The notes beneath the pieces were generated by a model. It made no database searches. It saw only the letters and a program-made list of their open reading frames with translations, and was not told the origin of the DNA. A DNA stretch of 12,460 nt from positions 1 through 12,460 of the forward strand of contig JAJZZT010000079.1 in assembly GCA_021797415.1 (NCBI GenBank), given 5' to 3'. The stretch comes from Bacillota bacterium. GTDB lineage: Bacteria; Bacillota; Bacilli; Alicyclobacillales; SLC66. Below, one piece after another: positions 7,298 to 12,460 of this stretch (its first letter is position 1; each line of letters starts with the position of its first letter). The translations under genes and the position numbers were made by a program.

Positions 7298-8425
7298 ATG
7301 GCTCTGTCGCCTTCACAAGTCATTTTGTATGCGGCTGACAGTGCGGATTACGACATTGCTCTTGGCGCTTCTGCGCTCGCGGGAATACCCATCGATAACG
7401 TCACGGGGGATTTCTACGCTGCATGGACCTATGCAGCGAGCGGCGCATATTTGGTGATTGCGATTGGGGGACCGGCTGCAAACGCTCTGTATTTCAATCC
7501 TTGCGGCTGGGGTAACCCAGTCGGTCAGGCTGGGGGGAGCACGCCGTTCGCGCTGACCCCATACCCCGTAGACTCCCTGCCGGGTTCGAACTACTTCGAA
7601 AATGCAGCAGGAACTGCGGCGGCGGATACGCTCCAGATTGTCTCGGCGTTTGCGTATTACGCTGTGAATGGCTCGGTGCCTCCGGAGTTCTCCGGTTATC
7701 CTGCTCCCGTCTCGCCGACGAATCCCTGTCGCGGCAGTAACCGGGTGTCTTGCCCGTGTCTGCCTGGGGTGAATTGGTCCTGTGGTTCTTCCGGCAATAG
7801 GCGGGGTGTGGACATCTCGTCCAATAACGTCGCAGCATCGCAGACTGCGTCGTTTTGGGTGAACGCAAAGTCAGAAGGCTACACTTTCGTCATCATCAAA
7901 GCGACGGAAGGCGCCAGTTACAATAATCCGGACGCATCTGCGCAATACAGCGCCGCGGAATCGGTTCTGGGGATTGACGCGATCGGGTTTTATCACTTCC
8001 TTGACTGGCAGTACTCCGGTGCGCTGCAGGCGCAGAATTTTCATACTGCAGTAAGTGGTATGAAGCCTGCATTTGCCTACAACTCAGGGGTTGGTCTGTG
8101 GCTGGATGTTGAGGAACCCAATGGTTCGTCTTCGACGGGCGCACCATCGATCGTGGTGATTAACGAGTTCATGAACGAACTGGCCAGCTTGTACGGGGCT
8201 CCTGTTACTGAAGTGGCAGGAATTTACACAAACCAGGACACGTGGGCAAACCTGCTGGGTAACCCGACCGACTATGCGGGCAACCGACTTTGGGTGGCGT
8301 CTCCTAACGGTGCAACCTCTTGTCCGTCAGGCTTCGGTGGATGGGAAAACTGGAGTCTGATGCAGTACGGCGCCAACGCCACTGTCGATGGGTACAGCGG
8401 CTTTGATGCAGACGAACAGATCTGA
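7298..8425 (+). CDS. GH25-family lysozyme (muramidase) with N-terminal unrecognised domain
   Basis: This 375-residue protein has two parts. Residues 1-145 are the domain shared with the upstream protein (LYAAD, NVTGDFY, NALYFNPCGW-NP, YFENAAG). A Cys-containing linker (about 146-168, with SCPC) leads to a glycoside hydrolase family 25 domain (about 169-375), which cleaves the MurNAc-GlcNAc bond of peptidoglycan. GH25 landmarks are GVDIS with D172, IIKATEG, YHF, LWLDVEEP with D270 and the catalytic acid E272, AGIYTN, RLWVA, W-SLMQYG and the C-terminal DGYSGFDAD. The catalytic set appears complete. I chose ATG 7298 because AAAGGAGG (7282-7289) precedes it at ideal spacing; an upstream in-frame TTG at 7247 would add 17 residues with no ribosome site. 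There is no Sec signal or lipobox, so export would need another route, or action in lysis or sporulation. The gene lies 54 nt after its paralogue and is probably cotranscribed. Confidence 0.88.
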   Translation: MALSPSQVILYAADSADYDIALGASALAGIPIDNVTGDFYAAWTYAASGAYLVIAIGGPAANALYFNPCGWGNPVGQAGGSTPFALTPYPVDSLPGSNYFENAAGTAAADTLQIVSAFAYYAVNGSVPPEFSGYPAPVSPTNPCRGSNRVSCPCLPGVNWSCGSSGNRRGVDISSNNVAASQTASFWVNAKSEGYTFVIIKATEGASYNNPDASAQYSAAESVLGIDAIGFYHFLDWQYSGALQAQNFHTAVSGMKPAFAYNSGVGLWLDVEEPNGSSSTGAPSIVVINEFMNELASLYGAPVTEVAGIYTNQDTWANLLGNPTDYAGNRLWVASPNGATSCPSGFGGWENWSLMQYGANATVDGYSGFDADEQI

Positions 8426-8433
8426 AGCTCACC

Positions 8434-8537
8434 TTGCGCCCAGGCTCTCCCGAATCCCGGTGGGTCTGGAACCCTCTCATTTCATGTTGCGCCCAGGCTC
8501 TCCCGAATCCCGGTGGGTCTGGAACCCTCTCATTTCA
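8434..8537. repeat. 51-bp direct tandem duplication between convergent genes
   Basis: Two identical 51-bp copies (8434-8484 and 8487-8537) begin TTGCGCCCAGGCTC and end CCCTCTCATTTCA, separated by TG, giving a 53-bp period. Each contains CCAGGC paired with GTCTGG (one G-U pair) and GGGT-CTGGA-ACCC, so each RNA could fold. Copy 2 includes the last 8 nt of the lipoprotein gene (TGA and flanks, minus strand). The simplest history is duplication of that gene's 3' edge and terminator-like segment outward. No T run is present, so a standard intrinsic terminator is not evident. Confidence 0.9.
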
Positions 8538-9387
8538 CGAAAAGTCGCATAGACACCGCAATTTTCAGGGCTTCAAGTGGATTGACGCGGTCGAACACTT
8601 GGTAGACAATATCGTCCTTGTTCCAGGCGATTTTTGTATGCGTATACTGAGGTCCTTCGCTTGAAACTTGGATGGCGCCTGCGTTGTCAGGCGCCGGAAG
8701 GAAATGCGTATGGAGGTACGCCACCATCTGCCTGGCGAGGAATACGAGCGGTGTTTGGGCGTTGTAATGAAGAACCTGAATGTTCCAACGCCCTTCCTGC
8801 CATTCGATTATGTTCTCCGGGTGCCCTCCCTGCTCGGCTGGGAAACGGTATATCCTGCCCACAATGTCGTTTCCGAGATCCACCGCATTCCCGTGTCCCT
8901 GCAAGGTTGCGTTTCCTGCCACTATAGACCGCACTTGGTTGACAATTGTTGAATGAGGAAAGACGGAACCGCCAAATCCCGCATACACAGATGTCGGGTA
9001 TCGGTTCAGCAGTTCGGGATTGTTCACTGGCACTTTGGTCGGCAACCAGTACAGGTTCACCGAATACCCGATCACGTCTTTACCCACTTTGCTTTTATAA
9101 GCAAAGGCAGATATGTCGCGCCGGTTGGGAGAAGAAGGGATCGGCGCGATTGTTGGCGCATAGAGCGGTGTCAACGGATGCGGCGGAACCAGCAGGATGT
9201 TCATGGCGCGACTGATCACGGGATTGAACGTGACAGAAGAACCAGATGCCATTTTGTGTGCAGTGGGCTCATGAGAATTCGAAGATGTTGTTCGGTGGAC
9301 AGCCGTAGTTGACTGTAAAGGCGATGAGCAACCGACCAGCAGGGCGTTCAATGCAAGAACCCCACTCATGGCAACTCGCACTTTCAT
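8530..9387 (-). CDS. Secreted lipoprotein of unknown function
   Basis: This 285-residue protein has a typical lipoprotein signal: basic MKVR, a hydrophobic segment, and a lipobox ending L-V-G-C with the acylated cysteine at residue 20. It should be anchored on the outer face of the cytoplasmic membrane. A Ser/Thr-rich linker (about 21-50) precedes a globular region. The C-terminal part (IIEWQEGRWNIQV, then TKIAWNKDD, NPLEALKIA) recalls the fold pattern of small extracytoplasmic domains seen in Bacillota anti-sigma or sporulation lipoproteins, but I cannot name a family. AAAGGA precedes the ATG at proper spacing on the minus strand. The stop lies inside repeat copy 2. The gene is convergent with the GH25 gene and separated from niaP by a terminator, so it is probably transcribed alone; I could not assign its promoter with confidence. 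Confidence 0.8.
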   Translation of the reverse strand: MKVRVAMSGVLALNALLVGCSSPLQSTTAVHRTTSSNSHEPTAHKMASGSSVTFNPVISRAMNILLVPPHPLTPLYAPTIAPIPSSPNRRDISAFAYKSKVGKDVIGYSVNLYWLPTKVPVNNPELLNRYPTSVYAGFGGSVFPHSTIVNQVRSIVAGNATLQGHGNAVDLGNDIVGRIYRFPAEQGGHPENIIEWQEGRWNIQVLHYNAQTPLVFLARQMVAYLHTHFLPAPDNAGAIQVSSEGPQYTHTKIAWNKDDIVYQVFDRVNPLEALKIAVSMRLFVK

Positions 9388-9650
9388 CCGAAACGTCCTT
9401 TCATCCGTTTAGTACAAAGACGATAAATGACCACATTAGGTTACAGTCACTTTGTGAAATACCCTCCAGGTGTCTGTACTATACATGTCCGCGCCCGCCG
9501 CATCTGTTCCTTCATTTCCTGGACCACCTCCGCCAGCGGGATGCTCCCTTGCCGAAATATGGACCTGTTCAAAAAAAGGGGGCTTGCCTGCCCCCCTTTT
9601 TGAACAACCTCTCACTGGCGGATTCCGTTGCAGGAACTCTTTGCTGCGGT
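9388..9650. other. Intergenic region between the lipoprotein and niaP genes
   Basis: It holds the niaP terminator (9567-9605) and must hold the lipoprotein promoter, which I could not place with confidence. A minus-strand frame ending at TGA 9447-9449 reads like protein (SIPLAEVVQEMKEQMRRART, then a tail ending GGYFTK) but has only an internal ATG at 9515, giving 22 codons. It may be a gene remnant or a chance ORF. The longer ORFs crossing this region pass through the terminator hairpin and look spurious. Confidence 0.5.
9567..9605 (-). terminator. Strong, probably bidirectional Rho-independent terminator
   Basis: The minus strand reads GGGGGGC-AGGCAA-GCCCCC followed by seven T. The stem extends through A/T runs to GTTC...GAAC at both ends. 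The plus strand also ends in five T. It lies 46 nt past the niaP stop, which makes niaP the last gene of its transcript, and isolates niaP from the lipoprotein gene. Confidence 0.92.
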
Positions 9651-10880
9651 TCACCGGACGGCTTCCATCTCTCCGTGCAACTCGTCGTGTTCTTCCGTGT
9701 TTGCGCTGCGCTTGTCGGCGCCAAATCCGGCCACGACGAGAAGGCCGATCAGTGTGACGACAAAAAAGATGCTGAAGATCGCCTGGAAGTCGGCATGCAC
9801 GGCGATCAGCACGCCGACCATGTAGGGGGCGATCACACCGCCGATTTTGCCTATGCCCATCGCCCAGCCGAGTCCGGTACCGCGCGTGGCGGCGGGATAC
9901 TGTTCAGCCGAGAAGATGTAGGTTGCGCCCCAGGCGCCGAGATTGCTGAAATTGAGCAGAATGCCGAAGGTCAGCAACCAGGGAAGGCTGCCCGCCAGTC
10001 CGAACAGCAGCGCGGATACGGCGGATACAAGCGAGTAGGCGATCAGCGTCCATTTGCGGCCCCAGCGTTCCACCAACCACGCCGCGCTCAGATAGCCGGG
10101 GATTTGCGCGACGGCCATGATCAGCACGTAGCCGAAGCTGTGAATGAGCGAGAAACCCTTCAGGACCAGCACGCTCGGCAGCCAGAGAAACATGCCGTAA
10201 TACGCGAAATTGGCGCAAAACCAGATTGTCCACAGCACACCCGTGCGGCGGCGCAGGTCACTTTTCCACAGCCGGGCCGCATTTTGCCGGAAGGAAAATT
10301 TGCGCGTAAGTTTGCGAAAAGCGGATGTCTCCGGCAGTGTGCGCCGAAGATACAGCGCGTAGAGCGCGGGCAGGACTGTGATGCCGAACGCGGCGCGCCA
10401 CGTGAACGACGGAATGATGAGAAAACCGACGAGCGCGGCTAGGATGCCTCCCAAGGCCCAGAAGCTCTCCAGGATGACGGTCCGCTTCCCGCGCACTTCC
10501 GCCGGGGACGATTCAAGGACAAATGCAGTCGCGACGGGCAGTTCACCGCCGAGCCCGAGTCCCGTGAGAAAACGCATGACGAGCAAAAAGCCGATGGTGG
10601 TGGCAAATGCGCTGATGCCACTGGCGACAGAGTAAAGCAGGATGGTGACGAGAAATGCGCGCTTGCGCCCGTGGCGGTCGGCGAACAGTCCCGCGAGCGC
10701 CGAGCCGACGGCCATTCCCAAGAGCGTCGCGCTGCTGAGCAGACCGGCGTCCTGCGGTGTGATGTGCCATACGGTGAAAAGCGCCGCGATGACAAAGCCG
10801 AGTATCCCCACGTCCATCGAATCGAACAGGATGCCGATACCGCTTGCCACGAGCAGTTTTCCGGGCGAAGGGGAGCCCAT
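9651..10880 (-). CDS. niaP: NiaP-type niacin (nicotinate/nicotinamide) permease, major facilitator superfamily
   Basis: This 409-residue membrane protein should import niacin for NAD salvage. It has about 12 hydrophobic segments in two halves and the MFS signature ADRHGRKR (67-74) between helices 2 and 3. It matches the B. subtilis NiaP (YceI) sequence as I remember it at several places: LFDSMDVGI (18-26), GLGGELPVA, ILESFWA, YYGMFLWLPSV, IPGYLSAAWL, GRKWTL, NLGAWG and EQYPAA. Length is the same as the family. The start ATG has a near-perfect AAGGAGGTG at good spacing. Related sugar-acid or aromatic-acid permeases are the main alternative, but the motif agreement favours niacin. In many Bacillota niaP is repressed by NiaR; I saw no clear NiaR operator in the 131 nt upstream. 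A terminator follows the gene. Confidence 0.82.
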   Translation of the reverse strand: MGSPSPGKLLVASGIGILFDSMDVGILGFVIAALFTVWHITPQDAGLLSSATLLGMAVGSALAGLFADRHGRKRAFLVTILLYSVASGISAFATTIGFLLVMRFLTGLGLGGELPVATAFVLESSPAEVRGKRTVILESFWALGGILAALVGFLIIPSFTWRAAFGITVLPALYALYLRRTLPETSAFRKLTRKFSFRQNAARLWKSDLRRRTGVLWTIWFCANFAYYGMFLWLPSVLVLKGFSLIHSFGYVLIMAVAQIPGYLSAAWLVERWGRKWTLIAYSLVSAVSALLFGLAGSLPWLLTFGILLNFSNLGAWGATYIFSAEQYPAATRGTGLGWAMGIGKIGGVIAPYMVGVLIAVHADFQAIFSIFFVVTLIGLLVVAGFGADKRSANTEEHDELHGEMEAVR

Positions 10881-11011
10881 GGTGAACGCACCTCCTTGTC
10901 GGTGAGAGAGCCTTATTGGCGACTACCATCGACATATGCCCATTGTGCGCAGATGGTGCGGCAGATCATGCGCGCCCGTGTAGACGGGAGGGGGTGCGAC
11001 AAGCGGGCGCC
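10881..11011. other. Intergenic region upstream of niaP
   Basis: It contains the niaP ribosome site next to the start and a short inverted repeat CCCGT-GTAG-ACGGG (10975-10988) without a T run. I found no convincing promoter or terminator, so cotranscription of niaP with the upstream hydrolase gene can be neither claimed nor excluded. Confidence 0.4.
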
Positions 11012-12010
11012 TCACGGAATGGGGGAACTGTACGACGGGCGGGACCAGCCGTCGGGAAAGGTGGCGCGCAGCCATTCGACGATATCCTGAAGCACTTTGT
11101 CCGCCTCGGGTTCGTTGAGCAGTTCGTGGTATAGACCGGGGTATTCGCGGTAGGTCTTGACAGGACTGCCCAGTCGTTCATACCAGACCCTTGTGGCGGC
11201 GCAATCGACAATGAGATCGGTTCCGGCCTGAAACACCGCCGTTGGAATGGTGATCGCGGCGGCAACGGGAAGAGAGCGTCCCATCGCCTGGCGGAAAGCA
11301 AAATACCAGCGCAGCGTGATCCGCCGTCCGATCAGTCGGTCGACGCGGTGCGCGGCAATGACCGCCTGATTGCGTGTGAGACGCTCGGATTGGACCTGAT
11401 TTGGCTGATACAGACGGGGAGCAAGCGGCAGGAGGACTCTGGCAAACCAGAGTCTTGCGGGGGAAATGTCAATGGCCGTTGCGAACGCAGGCGAGGTGAG
11501 AACCAAACCGTCCACTGTCGGCACGGGGCCGACCGGGTGTTTCGGGGGCGCCGCCGCAATGCCTGCTTGCAAAGCGACATGCCCTGTCGCGACCGTCGGA
11601 TGTGTTCGGTGAGCTGTCACCGGTTCCTCTTGCAAAGCGACGGGTACAGCCTCCGGTGCGTTCTGCCGCGCTTGGCGCGCTGCCGTCAGCACACTGATCA
11701 GCCCGCCCATCGAGTGTCCGAGCAGCACGCGCGGCAGATGGTCGCCAAATCTCTGCTTTCCTATCTGCAGGAAATATTGCACGGCATCCACATATCGGTC
11801 AAAGTGTTCGATATCGCCGCGCCGCCCCGGCGACCGCCCGTGTCCGGGCAGATCGCCGCTCACCGTTGCGACGCCATGCTCGGCCAGGGTGCGAATGGCC
11901 GCATCGTAGCGGCCGGAGTATTCAAACGCGCCGTGTACAAGCGTGACAACGCACCAGCAGGCGACGCCGGGGGGCGGGGCCGTGATCACGGTATGGTACA
12001 ACGGGGTCAT
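11012..12010 (-). CDS. Alpha/beta hydrolase, serine aminopeptidase S33 / monoacylglycerol lipase-like
   Basis: This 332-residue enzyme has the layout of the Hydrolase_4 (S33) group, which includes monoacylglycerol lipases and lysophospholipases. It shows the oxyanion-side HGAFEYSGRY (26-35), DLPGHGRS (53-60), the nucleophile elbow GHSMGG with S100, the acid D265 in AGTDLIVD, and H295 in GLYHELLNEPE, so the triad is complete. No signal peptide is evident; it is probably cytosolic or membrane-associated. I chose the ATG at 12010 because AGGAGG lies 7 nt upstream on the minus strand; the ATG at 12040 has no ribosome site. Between the nucleophile helix and the strand VDGLVL there is an extra segment of about 50 residues (about 114-165), rich in Ala, Pro, His and Val, that is unusual for the family. 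Natural substrate is unknown: a lipid ester is most likely. Confidence 0.85.
   Translation of the reverse strand: MTPLYHTVITAPPPGVACWCVVTLVHGAFEYSGRYDAAIRTLAEHGVATVSGDLPGHGRSPGRRGDIEHFDRYVDAVQYFLQIGKQRFGDHLPRVLLGHSMGGLISVLTAARQARQNAPEAVPVALQEEPVTAHRTHPTVATGHVALQAGIAAAPPKHPVGPVPTVDGLVLTSPAFATAIDISPARLWFARVLLPLAPRLYQPNQVQSERLTRNQAVIAAHRVDRLIGRRITLRWYFAFRQAMGRSLPVAAAITIPTAVFQAGTDLIVDCAATRVWYERLGSPVKTYREYPGLYHELLNEPEADKVLQDIVEWLRATFPDGWSRPSYSSPIP
11566..11641. repeat. 13-bp direct repeat inside the hydrolase insertion
   Basis: CTTGCAAAGCGAC occurs at 11566-11578 and 11629-11641, a distance of 63 bp or 21 codons, both encoding VALQ in the same frame. The rest of the 63-bp units does not match, so this is an old, diverged duplication or a coincidence. 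Confidence 0.6.
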
Positions 12011-12139
12011 ACGCACGCCTCCTGCGTTTGTCGACTGCACCCTTACACCATAACCATTAATTGGATTAAACTGCGCGTCTTGCCAAACGGTCGGGATGAT
12101 CGGTCCGAGCGGAGCGTGGCTGTTTGCGCACTCCCCTTT

Positions 12140-12460
12140 TCAGCGGATGGGAACGGCAAACAGGGCGCTCTGTTCGTAATCCGCGATGGCGCCGGCGTGT
12201 TGCAGGGTCATTCCGATATCGTCCAGGCCGTTCAACAGACAGTGCTTGCGGTACGCATCGACGGCAAACGGCCACTTCGTGCCGTCGTCCCGGATCGCGA
12301 CCTGGCGTTCGAGGTCGATGGTGACCTCGTGGCCCGGATGCGCCTCCGCTGTTTGCAGCAGCGCGCGCACCTGATCGTCCGGCAGTACGACGGGCAGAAT
12401 GCCGTTTTTAAAGCAATTGTTGTAGAAGATGTCGGCGAACGACGGCGCGATCACCGCGCG
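12140..12460 (-). CDS. leuD: 3-isopropylmalate dehydratase small subunit, C-terminal part (start outside window)
   Basis: LeuD pairs with the iron-sulfur subunit LeuC to isomerise 2-isopropylmalate to 3-isopropylmalate in leucine synthesis, in the cytoplasm. The visible 106 codons run from the window edge to a TGA. They begin R-A-V-IAPSFADIFYNN, then CFKNGILPVVL, the stretch that in this family follows the GCGSSREHAPWAL region, so roughly the first 90-95 residues lie beyond the edge. The codon at 12454-12452 is GTG and internal, not a start. The C-terminus (ADYEQSALFAVPIR) is as expected for the about 200-residue bacterial type. LeuC is probably the gene just outside the window, as leuCD is a usual order. 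I saw no clear terminator in the 129 nt before the hydrolase gene. Confidence 0.93.
   Translation of the reverse strand, partial: RAVIAPSFADIFYNNCFKNGILPVVLPDDQVRALLQTAEAHPGHEVTIDLERQVAIRDDGTKWPFAVDAYRKHCLLNGLDDIGMTLQHAGAIADYEQSALFAVPIR

Noticed and set aside
6432..8425. Genomic island inserted at the selC tRNA gene
   Set aside because: tRNA genes are frequent attachment sites, but I saw no integrase and no second copy of the tRNA 3' end within the window.
9309..10442. Plus-strand ORF of 377 codons opposite niaP
   Set aside because: It runs through the strong terminator hairpin and is antisense to a well-supported permease; its composition is low-complexity and charged.
1..12460. CRISPR array, phage module or insertion sequence
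   Set aside because: No regularly spaced repeats, no transposase or integrase motifs and no phage structural genes were found. The GH25 gene alone, without holin or tail genes, is not enough to call a prophage.

Overview
The window looks like chromosomal DNA of a moderately GC-rich, Gram-positive Bacillota, probably a Bacillales/Alicyclobacillaceae-type organism. That assignment is inference. It rests on strong AGGAGG-type ribosome sites, frequent GTG starts, a MFS permease very close to Bacillus NiaP, a lipobox lipoprotein and a LeuD of Bacillus/proteobacterial type. There is no phage or transposon signature.

Layout. Positions 1-384 are a mostly non-coding leader with inverted and direct repeats just before the first gene. 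Positions 385-6150 (+) hold a two-gene signalling operon: an OmpR/PhoB-type response regulator, then a 1686-residue histidine kinase only 3 nt downstream. The kinase joins a degenerate Ser/Thr-kinase-like segment, an AAA/STAND-type ATPase, a long helical repeat region, a GAF domain and a HisKA/HATPase core. A possible 45-codon ORF begins 2 nt after the kinase stop. Positions 6151-6766 carry no large gene but hold a selenocysteine tRNA gene (selC, minus strand) and two hairpins. Positions 6767-8425 (+) encode two paralogues that share an unrecognised domain of about 145 residues: a stand-alone 158-residue protein, and the same domain fused to a GH25 lysozyme. The two ORFs lie in one frame, separated by a single UGA followed by a stem-loop. 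With selC only about 240 bp away, selenocysteine insertion deserves a test, although the second gene has its own excellent ribosome site.

Positions 8426-8537 hold a 51-bp element duplicated in tandem between convergent genes. The rest lies on the minus strand: a secreted lipoprotein of unknown function (8530-9387), a strong hairpin terminator (9567-9605), a NiaP-like niacin permease (9651-10880), an S33-type alpha/beta hydrolase with an unusual insertion (11012-12010), and the C-terminal half of leuD running off the right edge (12140-12460).

Working logic. The kinase and regulator should form one phosphorelay whose input is probably a large ATPase/GAF sensor; the signal cannot be read from sequence. 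The two shared-domain proteins probably act together, with the GH25 protein cutting peptidoglycan. The remaining genes are metabolic, with no evident functional link to these systems.
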